Assembly: GCF_903181435.1 (NCBI RefSeq)
Contig: NZ_CAEUHO010000006.1
Span: 1 to 62,183 of the forward strand
From: Bacteroides acidifaciens
Lineage (GTDB): Bacteria > Bacteroidota > Bacteroidia > Bacteroidales > Bacteroidaceae
Length of the DNA stretch: 62,183 nucleotides
Direction: 5' to 3'
Shown: positions 8,676 through 16,511 of the stretch, piece by piece
How the letters are laid out: the number at the start of each line of letters is the position of its first letter
Position numbering within the stretch: position 1 is the stretch's first letter
Notes under the pieces: model-generated
Databases searched by the model: none
What the model was told of the DNA's origin: nothing
Seen by the model: only the letters and a program-made list of their open reading frames with translations
Program-made: the position numbers and the translations under genes

Positions 8676-9116
8676 CTAGAAACCAAACTGTGTCCGTATC
8701 TTCCTCAATACCTCATTTACCTTCTCATTCTCAACATCCATAAGGTCATCACCCCAGGATTCAGGGAAATCAATGATGGATTTGCCGTTGTTCAGGACTG
8801 CATTCCTGATGGCTTTCTTTACGTTCGGAAAAGATGGCTCTATCTGGAAGTGCAGGCAATGGCGTACAGCCATTGTAAGAGTTTCCTCGTCTATGAAGAA
8901 ACGGATGGTCACATTCATGTGAATCTGGTTTTTCTGTTCAAATTTTTTCCTCTTTGTCTGGAGTTTTGACAACCTGGAGTAGAAGAATGACGGAACATTT
9001 GTTCCTTCTGAAACAAGCCTTTTCATTTCTTCCTGGATTTCATTGATACCGTCACGGATGTCAGTAAGGTCAGTACAGTTTGATGCGATTGTATAAGGTG
9101 AAAGTTTTGTCTTCAT
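8676..9116 (-). CDS. Hypothetical protein
   Basis: A 146-residue protein of unknown function. An N-terminal helical section (TDIRDGINEIQEEMKRLV, FFYSRLSKLQTKRKKFEQKN) resembles a short antiparallel coiled coil, followed by a beta stretch (MNVTIRFFIDEETL) and a helical C-terminus. No export signal. It is 19 bp downstream of the 9136-9453 gene on the same strand. Confidence 0.5.
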   Translation of the reverse strand: MKTKLSPYTIASNCTDLTDIRDGINEIQEEMKRLVSEGTNVPSFFYSRLSKLQTKRKKFEQKNQIHMNVTIRFFIDEETLTMAVRHCLHFQIEPSFPNVKKAIRNAVLNNGKSIIDFPESWGDDLMDVENEKVNEVLRKIRTQFGF

Positions 9117-9135
9117 GTCAATATGATTTATAGGG

Positions 9136-9453
9136 TTAAACTTTATATCTGTAGTTCTTGTAGGATGTCTTGCTTATATCCACAGCATCATATACTTCGT
9201 CTGTATGTTCTGATGGCATTATAAAGCCGTTACATTCAAGAATATGGCAGACAGTATATCTGGCGGTAATCCTGTTATCCAAGATGATGAACTCAACATC
9301 CCTGTAAAAGCCTTTGAAGGTCTTGCCGTTTGCATCTGTGATTATTACAAGCTCTCCCTTCAGGTGGTCAAGTTCTGCAGCTCTCTGCTGTGCATTCTTA
9401 AGCAATATATTGGCACTTTTCAAGCCTTGCTGAATAATTATTTCCGGTTTCAT
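9136..9453 (-). CDS. Hypothetical protein
   Basis: A 105-residue unknown protein: N-terminal amphipathic helix (ANILLKNAQQRAAELDHLKG), then short beta strands (ELVIITDANGKTFKGFYRDV), which could be a small SH3- or OB-like barrel. It is in the leftward accessory run. I cannot name a family. Confidence 0.5.
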   Translation of the reverse strand: MKPEIIIQQGLKSANILLKNAQQRAAELDHLKGELVIITDANGKTFKGFYRDVEFIILDNRITARYTVCHILECNGFIMPSEHTDEVYDAVDISKTSYKNYRYKV

Positions 9454-9492
9454 AAGATAACAAATTAAAGTGTTGTATAATTGTTTATTATA

Positions 9493-9524
9493 CCCTATCC
9501 TTTATACCTTGACAAAGGATAGGG
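9493..9524 (-). terminator. Hairpin terminator of the 9533-10159 gene
   Basis: CCCTATCCTTT (9493-9503) pairs perfectly with AAAGGATAGGG (9514-9524). Read leftward it follows the stop at 9533 at once and marks the end of that transcription unit. Confidence 0.7.
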
Positions 9525-9532
9525 AAAAAGAG

Positions 9533-10159
9533 TCAGTCAATGTCATAGCCTATCATTGTATTGTCATTGATAAGCAGATAATAATAGCCGTTCCCGGTAT
9601 TTCGGTATTCCTTCATAAAGCCTGCTGCCATGTCACCGTCCTCACGGGGTTCGCACCAGAGTGTGCCGTCATATCCGCAAAAGTCAAACCTGTAGCTTGA
9701 ATACTTCTCCTTCTTTTTGAAGGCTTCCCTGAAACACTCCATCACCATGTAGCCGCAATACTTCTCGATGGTGCTCAGTCTGATACATTTTCCGTCAATG
9801 GTGGTTCCTGTCGTGATATGGTTTTCATACAGTGACTTCTCCGGATCTGCATCTGCAATCTGTCTTAACCAGGCGTTGGTATGTGAAGCCAGTCTCGCCA
9901 GCTTCTTATATTTCAAGACCTCTTTTCTAACGGTTTCCTTATCATCCTCACCGGTCGGATAATAAACAGCCTGAATGGATGCCCAATCATAAAACCTATA
10001 GCCTTTCCTTTTCTTCCTCTCTGCGATTATACCTATCACTCCTTCCTGACGGTTGATGAAAAGGCGTCTGCGCTTACCTTTGATTTTTACGTACAGTGAA
10101 GATGGGTTATTGGGGTTACGGAGATATGTTTCTGCTGGATGTATCGTTATTGTGTTCAT
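9533..10159 (-). CDS. Hypothetical protein, basic N-terminus
   Basis: A 208-residue protein. The first half is very basic (KIKGKRRRLFINRQ, IIAERKKRKGYRFYD), suggesting nucleic-acid contact; the second half contains a small KYCGYMVMECFREAFKKKE helix and a beta-rich end. Palindrome copy 2 (10187-10210) lies 27 bp upstream of the start, a position expected for an operator. Family not recognised. Confidence 0.5.
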   Translation of the reverse strand: MNTITIHPAETYLRNPNNPSSLYVKIKGKRRRLFINRQEGVIGIIAERKKRKGYRFYDWASIQAVYYPTGEDDKETVRKEVLKYKKLARLASHTNAWLRQIADADPEKSLYENHITTGTTIDGKCIRLSTIEKYCGYMVMECFREAFKKKEKYSSYRFDFCGYDGTLWCEPREDGDMAAGFMKEYRNTGNGYYYLLINDNTMIGYDID

Positions 10160-10186
10160 ATCGGTAAATTTTGATGATTAATACTA

Positions 10187-10210
10187 TTTTGATTATGTTA
10201 CATAATCAGA
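10187..10210. repeat. Intergenic palindrome, copy 2
   Basis: TTTTGATTATG then CATAATCAGA. It sits just upstream of the 10159 start and just after the stop of the next gene upstream (10211). Same family as the copy at 2232. Confidence 0.75.
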
Positions 10211-10453
10211 TTAAGAAAAAACCATATCTTCGGCAAACCTCTCTATCCAGTCAACAATATGGTTCATGTTGTATTCAGAAGTGATAATAGCTTCCGTTTC
10301 GCTTATCTGAGTGAACCTTGAAGATTCATATCCGTCTATGAACTCCTTTAAGCTCTCTACACCGAACATTTCCTTTTCTTCTTCGAACTCCTTATCTATT
10401 TCAGTAAGAGGTTTATTGAATGTGATACGCAAAGTTTCATAGTTCTTTTCCAT
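10211..10453 (-). CDS. Hypothetical protein, small acidic
   Basis: About 80 residues, taken from the ATG at 10453 (MEKNYETLRITFNKPL). A longer frame to 10576 would overlap the neighbouring gene over most of its length, so I reject it. The body is acidic and helical (EIDKEFEEEKEMFGVESLKE). It lies 7 bp after the stop of the gene at 10461-10727, so the two form an operon. Function unknown. Confidence 0.55.
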   Translation of the reverse strand: MEKNYETLRITFNKPLTEIDKEFEEEKEMFGVESLKEFIDGYESSRFTQISETEAIITSEYNMNHIVDWIERFAEDMVFS

Positions 10454-10460
10454 AATACAG

Positions 10461-10727
10461 TCATTTAGAGTTATTGATAATGGTAATATTTCCGTACACT
10501 TTGCTGAATGCTTTTGATACATCATCAAAGTATCTGTTACCATACTCACAGGTAAGTTCCTTTGTCCAAAAGTCAAAGCTGAAAGATTCAGTACAGTCTA
10601 TCGTTACACTAACATAGTCCTCCATACCGCTCTGGCACACAATGGTATGCCGTTGCACTTTAAACTGACGGTTTAGGCTCATATATCTTGCGGTCAATTT
10701 CTTAACCATCATTTCAATCCACTTCAT
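10461..10727 (-). CDS. Hypothetical protein, small
   Basis: An 88-residue protein with a basic N-terminal helix (MKWIEMMVKKLTARYMSLN) and beta-rich remainder. Unknown family. It is the first gene after the double-hairpin terminator at 10752-10800, so it probably has its own promoter. Confidence 0.5.
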   Translation of the reverse strand: MKWIEMMVKKLTARYMSLNRQFKVQRHTIVCQSGMEDYVSVTIDCTESFSFDFWTKELTCEYGNRYFDDVSKAFSKVYGNITIINNSK

Positions 10728-10751
10728 AATGTATGTCTTTTAATTGTTTTG

Positions 10752-10800
10752 CTACTTTTTCTTGAAAAAGTAGTACAACCTTTTTTGAAAGGTTGTACTA
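10752..10800 (-). terminator. Double hairpin terminator after the RadC-like gene
   Basis: Two adjacent perfect hairpins: CTACTTTTT/AAAAAGTAG (10752-10773) and TAGTACAACCTTT/AAAGGTTGTACTA (10771-10800), sharing three bases. It lies 11 bp beyond the stop of the leftward RadC-like gene. The same two-hairpin design, with CTACTTTTT again, ends the operon at 49877. Confidence 0.75.
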
Positions 10801-10810
10801 CTCGGTTCAC

Positions 10811-11419
10811 TTAGATTCTGCCTTCATCTGCATAACTGTAATAAGAATCATTGCAGATGATAACATGGTCAAGCATTCGGATATTGAGTGTCTTTGCTGC
10901 CGTTGCTGCCGATTCGGTCAGCTTATCATCTTCTGTACTCGGTTTGGTTTTTCCGCTCGGATGATTGTGTGAAAGGATAAATGATGTAGCCTCGCAAAGA
11001 ATAGCCTCTTTAAGCAGTACCCTTATATCAATCAGGCATGTATTCAGCCCACCGGAAGAAATACGTATTCTCTTGATTACTCTTGCAGACGAGTTCATGA
11101 AGATAGCCCAACATTCTTCGGTCTTATTATCTCCCAAAACAGGCTGCATATAGTCATAAATGTCTGTACTCTGTCTGATAACCGGTCTTTGGTTCTTGTT
11201 TGAGTTGCAGCGTTTGTAAAGTTCCACACCTGCCATGACGAGATTGCGCTTGCCCGGTGTCATCTTCGCCAACACATCCTCAAAGCTGCATTCTTCGCCA
11301 TAAACCACTTCCTTTTCTTGTACCTTATTTACCATAACTGCACTGTTTGTAAGAATGTACACAAGTTCTGAACTGTCCATCAGTCTGTAATCGCCGTTCA
11401 CTTCAAATCCTTTTCTCAT
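10811..11419 (-). CDS. RadC-like JAB-domain protein
   Basis: A 202-residue protein with the RadC/JAB metalloprotease-like domain. The metal motif is seen as SFILSHNHPSGKTKPSTEDD (residues about 144-165: H-x-H-P-S-G then D), with the upstream Glu in EAILCEA. It lacks the long N-terminal helix-hairpin-helix of chromosomal RadC, as usual in the short plasmid and ICE versions. RadC's biochemical role is still unsettled; such genes are common accessory cargo in Bacteroides mobile elements. It is preceded by leader repeat copy A and followed by the double hairpin, making a self-contained cassette. Confidence 0.87.
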   Translation of the reverse strand: MRKGFEVNGDYRLMDSSELVYILTNSAVMVNKVQEKEVVYGEECSFEDVLAKMTPGKRNLVMAGVELYKRCNSNKNQRPVIRQSTDIYDYMQPVLGDNKTEECWAIFMNSSARVIKRIRISSGGLNTCLIDIRVLLKEAILCEATSFILSHNHPSGKTKPSTEDDKLTESAATAAKTLNIRMLDHVIICNDSYYSYADEGRI

Positions 11420-11424
11420 ATCCG

Positions 11425-11770
11425 TATGCTTTAGAGGGTTAAAACTTGAATTATTCTTCAGCTAGATTTAGACCTTTTTTTTAAAACCTTTGTCTTGGTT
11501 TGGTCTTTTGTCCGCTGACTTTTTTTTTTAGATTGAGAATCATTCCCCATCTGAGTTTGAGCCTTTTTTTTACGGCATTATCTTTTCAGGAAAAGTGGAA
11601 TTAGAAAAGTTTTGAACGAAAAAAATGTTGGGGAAGTCGCAGACAACATCGTTATTTTTTTCAGGGCAAAGGCTGTAAGCCGGAACTCTTTCATTTCCAC
11701 TAACCCTTATAAATTTGCCGTCAAAAAACAAAGGCTCTCAGATGGGGATATTGCGACCTGGAATGAGGAA
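11425..11770 (-). repeat. Leader repeat, copy A (upstream of RadC-like gene)
   Basis: Read leftward this is the 5' region of the RadC-like gene. It shares long blocks with 51075-51392 and 54660-54962: the stretch with TTCAGCTAGATTTAGACC, several T or A tracts, AGTGGAATTAGAAAAGTTTTG, and the region coding MKEFRL. Copy A has diverged from B and C, which are identical over 214 bp. It may be a promoter with an attenuator-like leader; the mechanism is unknown. Confidence 0.8.
11578..11694 (-). CDS. Short leader reading frame, MKEFRL family (copy A)
   Basis: A 38-codon frame starting MKEFRLTAFALKKITM and including PTFFSFKTFLIPL. The same peptide starts the leader frames in copies B and C with a few substitutions (LTA for LPA, MLSATSP for MTAYAAP). 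Downstream of FLIPL the copies differ and copy A stops early. Conservation of frame despite base changes hints at translation, but this could also be a by-product of DNA conservation. Confidence 0.4.
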   Translation of the reverse strand: MKEFRLTAFALKKITMLSATSPTFFSFKTFLIPLFLKR

Positions 11771-12190
11771 GCGGACAGCAGAAAAGACCAATGAAAGACA
11801 ATTGAAAAAGAATTTATACCAACTAAGATGTATGGGACAAAAGAAAAGGTTCATTGGAACGGGAACATACCCGGAACGAACAGGCTTTAGCCTTCCTGAA
11901 TGGGGTATAGAACAATAGTTCACCTTATCTGATTATGTTGATAATATGAGTTTACATTTGCTTAGAGTTACTTTCGTAGAAAATGTTGGTGAGAGACAAA
12001 GGAGAAGGCAAAATTTAAAGTATTGATAACCTGAATATTAGTATTATAAGACAACAATAAGTGGCATCCTTAGAGTAACTTTTGGAGTAAATGTTGGAGG
12101 TTCCAGAAAGAATAATGTTTATAAGGGATAGAAGGGAAAAGAAAGCAAAGGACAAAAAAAAGGTATGCAAGGAACAACCAGGCATACCTT
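11771..12190. other. Non-coding stretch with degenerate structured repeats
   Basis: About 420 bp without a convincing gene. 11871-11912 contains GGAACG/CGTTCC-type inverted pieces and CCTGAATGGGGTATAG, a worn relative of the G-rich motif found six times in 51499-55886. A partial palindrome (TGATTATGTTGATAATATGA) lies at 11930. A weak direct repeat, AGAGTTACTTTCGTAGAAAATGTTGG at about 11965 (given in part) and AGAGTAACTTTTGGAGTAA at 12074, is also visible. The function is unknown. Confidence 0.5.
11929..11950. repeat. Intergenic palindrome, degenerate copy 3
   Basis: CTGATTATGTTGATAATATG: the left half fits the family, the right half is shifted. It lies in the non-coding stretch upstream of leader copy A. 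Confidence 0.5.
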
Positions 12191-12197
12191 AATCTGA

Positions 12198-12221
12198 TTT
12201 GATTGTGTTACAGATTCAAAA
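12198..12221. repeat. Intergenic palindrome, copy 4
   Basis: TTTGATTGTGTTACAGATTC followed by AAAA. It lies 10 bp beyond the stop of the leftward gene at 12231-12803; copy 5 lies on the other side of the same gene, so this gene is bracketed by two copies. Confidence 0.7.
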
Positions 12222-12230
12222 GCTATAATA

Positions 12231-12803
12231 TCATTGATTTTCGTCACCAAAGAGTTTGAGCTGACGTTTGTTTTCCACTTCCTCGGCAGCTCTTCTTCTA
12301 CGTTCATATATCAGATGCTCTTCATATTTTAGTACACTCATCATATCCCTGATTGTGTTCAGCCTATCTTCTTCGTTTGTGAAATATGGAATGTTTTCTT
12401 CATCACCTTTGTAGTACTGAGTGTACATATCGATATAGCACTTGAAACTCTCTTTCAGGGTAGAAGGAATCCTTAAAGTTGTCGTTACATAACCGGTCTT
12501 TAGCTTGGGGCCCGCACCTGCTCTTTTACCACCACGCTTGTCATTAATAATCTTCTCAATATCCCAGGCTGTAAGATTAGTTTTAGGGAGCGAGATTTCC
12601 TCACCTTTTGTTGTCATCGCATAATATATATCAGAAAGCCATCTCTTCCAGACCTTTGTAATCTGTCCAGTGAAATATAGGCGAAGAAACTCTTTGGTTA
12701 GATGGTTGTCAGGCAGTTTTCCAACAGGAGTTACACCGTTTTCTTCAATAAAGACATCCACATCAATATTATATTTTTCAACTAGTTCAAATTTATTTTC
12801 CAT
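12231..12803 (-). CDS. Hypothetical protein with GKRAGAGPK motif
   Basis: A 190-residue protein. Residues about 90-100 read GGKRAGAGPKLKTGY, the Gly/Arg motif found in many small Bacteroidetes DNA-associated proteins, and it is followed by TTTLRIPSTLKESFKCYID, which resembles a ribbon-helix-helix strand and helix. The C-terminus is a charged helix (YERRRRAAEEVENKRQLKL). It is probably DNA-binding; the target is unknown. It is flanked by palindrome copies 4 and 5, copy 5 being 38 bp upstream of its start, so this protein is a reasonable candidate to bind them. Confidence 0.6.
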   Translation of the reverse strand: MENKFELVEKYNIDVDVFIEENGVTPVGKLPDNHLTKEFLRLYFTGQITKVWKRWLSDIYYAMTTKGEEISLPKTNLTAWDIEKIINDKRGGKRAGAGPKLKTGYVTTTLRIPSTLKESFKCYIDMYTQYYKGDEENIPYFTNEEDRLNTIRDMMSVLKYEEHLIYERRRRAAEEVENKRQLKLFGDENQ

Positions 12804-12840
12804 ATAAGCTAATTTATGTGGTTTGGGACAAAAATAGTAA

Positions 12841-12867
12841 ATTTTGATTATGTCACAAAATCAAAAT
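12841..12867. repeat. Intergenic palindrome, copy 5
   Basis: ATTTTGATTATG then AAAATCAAAAT with a TCAC centre. It is positioned like an operator for the gene starting at 12803. Confidence 0.75.
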
Positions 12868-12969
12868 TAAATAATTTGAACGTATTATGTTGTAAAATTT
12901 ATTGTAAAAAGAAAGACTTGCCTATCCCATCAGGAATCAAGCAAGCCTACAGCATGATCGCACAATGAA

Positions 12970-13185
12970 TCAGTCTTTCAAAGAGTATGTCTTCACTATC
13001 TTCTTACCTACTTTTTCTGTAGAGAAGGAAAGTTTGTTCTCCTTAGACAACCAGCCAATAGCAGCCCAAAACTCTGCATCTGAAAGTTTGGATTCCTTTT
13101 TAAGGTGAGCAAGTTCAACACTCTTTTTACCATCAAGAATATGCCAGATAACGCCGGCATTCTGGCCAATTAATACCTGTTCCAT
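12970..13185 (-). CDS. Small winged-helix protein (DUF2582-like)
   Basis: A 71-residue protein matching the DUF2582 winged-helix pattern: NAGVIWHILDGKKSVELAHLK (given in part: NAGVIWHIL) then a second helix SDAEFWAAIGWLSKENKL and a beta wing with KTYSLKD. It is probably a small DNA-binding protein. It is monocistronic. Confidence 0.7.
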   Translation of the reverse strand: MEQVLIGQNAGVIWHILDGKKSVELAHLKKESKLSDAEFWAAIGWLSKENKLSFSTEKVGKKIVKTYSLKD

Positions 13186-13773
13186 AATGAAATTTATTAA
13201 ATGATTAATGAAAAGTGAATGAATGAGAAAACATCTATCACAGCCTGAAGAGGATGCGATAGACGGGCTGCAGATGCAGCTATAAACTTAAATTATAATG
13301 TGCTTTGATTTACTGTCAATGATTGAAGAAATGAAAGAAAAAATGACAGTATTGGGATGCTAAAAGTGTCTTATAACGAGACAAAGATACAGAAATTTTC
13401 TATTAACGAAAAAAAATGAAAAGAAAAAGCGGTTAAGTTACCCTAACCGCCTTAAGCCATGCACGTCTTCCGCAACAGGCTATAACCAGAACCTCTACCT
13501 TGAGTAGTATAAAAGTAAGAAAAGAAGTTTAAGCAGCCAAACAATAACTGACAATTAATGTAATCAAGAAAGAATTATGTAAGAATACAGTATCAATTAA
13601 TGAATAAAAGCATTAGTTTTGTAAAACTGGAGAGTTTCAGCATTATTCATTTTCTTCACCTGACTGAACCCTCAAGTTCAATAAAAAATCATTTACAGAA
13701 AAGCCGGAGAATAAGAGCAAAAGTGCATCCTAGCAAATAGACATTTTGAAAATAACCAATTAAAAAGCATATT
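13186..13773. other. Intergenic region between divergent genes
   Basis: About 590 AT-rich bases with no convincing gene. One clear hairpin: GCGGTTA (13429-13435) with TAACCGC (13444-13450), the most GC-rich spot in the gap. It should contain the promoters for the leftward gene at 13185 and the rightward gene at 13774. Confidence 0.5.
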
Positions 13774-14643
13774 ATGATACTTGATACTATGACACAGGAA
13801 GAACTGCTCAGGGAAATCAAATCAGATTACAGTGAGGTAGTTGGAAGATGGAGGAACTTTCAGGCAAAATTTAGAAAAACAGTACAGAAAAGGGCATCAT
13901 ATCCATGGCTATGGGAGACGTATGTCAAGACACGAAGGCACAATGAATGGTATATTTCATATTATGCGGAAACCAAAAAGGAATCAGACATAGTAAATGC
14001 CATGATAACGCTGACATTTAAGTATAAAGGACAATTATGGACAGGAACAGTAATGGATGATGTAACCTTAATTTTTGCGGAACATTTCTTCGAAAGGTAT
14101 AAGGAAAGATTTATGAAAATACACAAAGACAGCAAAGTCTTGTCAGACAAAGACATAATGAAGATGTTTTTTATACTGAATAGTAATCTGTGCTTTCTAG
14201 GAAATGAAAAGGAAGACAACATAAGAGGATATTGCTATGATGGGATATTCTATGGTGACTGGATAGGAAAAGAAGGAGGCATGGTAAAGACATTCTTATC
14301 AAGACAGGAAATGAAGATAAACCAGTTTACAGAATATTTTGAAGTATTTAAGATGTGGATAATACAAGACATGTTTAAAGCAAGAAAAGGTATGAATCTG
14401 AATTCGTCTTTAATTAAGTATATACCAGATACATATTTTGAATACAATGAATGGAACAGGTTCCTGTTTGAGCGGGGCAATCTAAGATTGATCAGAGCAG
14501 CCGAAGAATGTAATGAAATCTACATAAAAAACACGGAACAATATAGAAGATGCCGTGAGATGATTGATGCTGTAAACCAGAATATGTATGAAAAGAAAAA
14601 TAGTAAAGATAAAAGTGATGAATCAGCATTAACAAAGCAATAA
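13774..14643 (+). CDS. Hypothetical protein, 289 residues
   Basis: I do not recognise a family. The protein is rich in Tyr, Trp, Phe and Lys, with a helical N-terminus (QEELLREIKSDYSEVVGRW), a middle segment MITLTFKYKGQLWTG, and HFFERYKERFMKIH. No signal peptide or membrane helix. Codon use is AT-rich like the backbone. It lies alone, just left of the composite transposon insertion. Confidence 0.6.
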   Translation: MILDTMTQEELLREIKSDYSEVVGRWRNFQAKFRKTVQKRASYPWLWETYVKTRRHNEWYISYYAETKKESDIVNAMITLTFKYKGQLWTGTVMDDVTLIFAEHFFERYKERFMKIHKDSKVLSDKDIMKMFFILNSNLCFLGNEKEDNIRGYCYDGIFYGDWIGKEGGMVKTFLSRQEMKINQFTEYFEVFKMWIIQDMFKARKGMNLNSSLIKYIPDTYFEYNEWNRFLFERGNLRLIRAAEECNEIYIKNTEQYRRCREMIDAVNQNMYEKKNSKDKSDESALTKQ

Positions 14644-14704
14644 CATAAGGATAACTTTACTTTGTGTATCATAACTTTACTTTTGTACAAAAAAAATAAA
14701 GGCT

Positions 14705-14845
14705 ATGAACATAATAAGAAAGGCAATTAAGAGATATAAAGTCAGACGGATGAGAAGAAAACTTGAGAACCAGGTTATTGAACCAGCATATAGTATAGTT
14801 TGTTACAGAGAAGACGGAAAAGCAGAAATATGGATGATACTGTAA
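14705..14845 (+). CDS. Small basic peptide, 46 residues
   Basis: It starts MNIIRKAIKRYKVRRMRRKL and ends AEIWMIL. Strongly basic N-terminal half, so a nucleic-acid or membrane contact is possible. It is preceded by TAACTTTACTTTTG, which may be part of a promoter. The composite transposon begins 68 bp beyond the stop. Evidence is only the frame and its spacing. Confidence 0.35.
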   Translation: MNIIRKAIKRYKVRRMRRKLENQVIEPAYSIVCYREDGKAEIWMIL

Positions 14846-14913
14846 TTTTTTTTTCAGAAACTCTTAGGAGGATATTGCTATCACATATATTTGTATCAGA
14901 ATAAAGAACATAA

Positions 14914-16511
14914 CCTTAATTCCGCAACACTTTGATTTAACTTTATTTATAAGTTCCTGAGCAACAAAAAGTTGCTCAGGATTTTGCCATGTCAGATTTT
15001 TCACTTATCTTAGTGTTGCAATTAGAAAACAAGCGAAAATCGTAACAAGGCGCTGCAAGGGTGCAAATAAAATTCGAAAAACTCACACCTTTTGGAGGAA
15101 TTTTTTCAATCATGGAGAAATTTGACTCCATGCTTTCACCCGTTATCGACTCAACACTGGGTCAGAGATGCAGCAGTATCTTCGGATATCAGTTCAGCGA
15201 GATAGTCCGTTCGCTGATGAGCGTTTATTTCTGTGGCGGCTCATGCGTGGAAGATGTAACGTCACAACTGATGCGCCATCTCTCGTATCATCCTACCCTT
15301 CGTACATGCAGCTCTGATACCATCCTCAGAGCCATCAAGGAACTGACACAGGAAAACATCTCCTATACTTCCGACCAAGGCAAGACCTATGATTTCAATA
15401 CTGCAGACAAACTCAACACATTGCTTATAAACGCTTTGGTTTCTACAGGCGAGTTGAAGGAAATTGAGGAATACGATGTTGACTTTGACCATCAGTTCCT
15501 TGAAACGGAGAAGTATGATGCAAAACCGACCTACAAAAAGTTCCTCGGCTACAGGCCTGGCGTATATGTTATCGGTGACAAGATAGTCTATATCGAGAAC
15601 AGCGATGGTAACACGAATGTGCGTTTTCATCAGGCAGACACCCATAAGAGATTCTTCGCTCTTCTGGAATCCCAGAACATCCGTGTAAATCGCTTCAGGG
15701 CAGACTGCGGTTCCTGCTCGAAGGAAATCGTCAGTGAGATAGAGAAGCATTGCAAACATTTCTACATCCGTGCCAACCGATGCAGTTCGCTCTACAATGA
15801 CATCTTTGCTCTGAGAGGATGGAAGACGGAGGAGATTAACGGCATCCAGTTCGAACTCAATTCCATTCTCGTTGAGAAATGGGAAGGCAAGTGCTATCGT
15901 CTTGTCATCCAGAGACAAAGACGCAACAGTGGCGACCTTGACCTGTGGGAAGGCGAATACACTTACCGTTGTATTCTGACCAACGATTACAAGTCATCGA
16001 CAAGGGACATTGTTGAATTCTACAATCTGCGTGGCGGCAAGGAACGTATCTTTGACGACATGAACAACGGATTCGGTTGGAGCAGGCTCCCCAAGTCATT
16101 CATGGCGGAGAATACTGTCTTTCTTCTGCTTACTGCATTGATACACAATTTCTACAAGACCATCATGAGCAGGCTTGACACCAAGGCTTTTGGGCTCAAG
16201 AAAACGAGTCGCATAAAGGCTTTTGTCTTCAGATTCATCTCCGTACCTGCCAAGTGGATCATGACTGCAAGGCAATACGTGCTGAATATCTACACAGAGA
16301 ACCGAGCTTATGCAAAACCCTTCAAAACAGAATTCGGATAAGAATCCTTTCTTTCCGGTTTGAATCTGCGTATTACCTCAAGTCGCATCGTGGGGTAAGG
16401 GGATGGTGGCTACATATTGATGTTGTGCTGTTGCTTTTTACTGAAAGCTGCTACTAACGACTCATAAATCTACCCTTAATCGTGTATTGGATGATAGTTG
16501 CGGATTTTAGG
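14914..16511 (+). mobile_element. IS1380-family insertion sequence, copy 1
   Basis: 1598 bp. Ends: left CCTTAATTCCGCAAC, right end read inward CCTAAAATCCGCAAC (13 of 15 match). A perfect hairpin CCTGAGCAAC/GTTGCTCAGG lies at 14956-14980 before the transposase and probably blocks read-through from outside. The right part, from about 16084 to the end, is identical to copy 2 while the left two-thirds differ by many substitutions. Confidence 0.9.
15061..16341 (+). CDS. IS1380-family transposase, copy 1 (ATG start lost)
   Basis: A 426-residue DDE transposase. Catalytic residues are seen in YDVDFDHQF (Asp), RFRADCGSC (Asp) and FYNLRGGKERIFDDMNN (Glu); the last fits the IS1380 Y-N-x-R-G signature. 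In copy 2 translation starts ATGGCAAAGGTACAA; here the aligned bases are GCTGCAAGGGTGCAA, so the ATG is gone and the first usable start is GTG at 15061, four codons later. It may be translated poorly. Otherwise it is intact and near full length. Confidence 0.88.
   Translation: MQIKFEKLTPFGGIFSIMEKFDSMLSPVIDSTLGQRCSSIFGYQFSEIVRSLMSVYFCGGSCVEDVTSQLMRHLSYHPTLRTCSSDTILRAIKELTQENISYTSDQGKTYDFNTADKLNTLLINALVSTGELKEIEEYDVDFDHQFLETEKYDAKPTYKKFLGYRPGVYVIGDKIVYIENSDGNTNVRFHQADTHKRFFALLESQNIRVNRFRADCGSCSKEIVSEIEKHCKHFYIRANRCSSLYNDIFALRGWKTEEINGIQFELNSILVEKWEGKCYRLVIQRQRRNSGDLDLWEGEYTYRCILTNDYKSSTRDIVEFYNLRGGKERIFDDMNNGFGWSRLPKSFMAENTVFLLLTALIHNFYKTIMSRLDTKAFGLKKTSRIKAFVFRFISVPAKWIMTARQYVLNIYTENRAYAKPFKTEFG

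Noticed and set aside
10211..10576. 121-codon version of the small gene at 10211
   Set aside because: The first 41 codons overlap the neighbouring gene at 10461-10727 in another frame; the ATG at 10453 gives a clean, non-overlapping gene.
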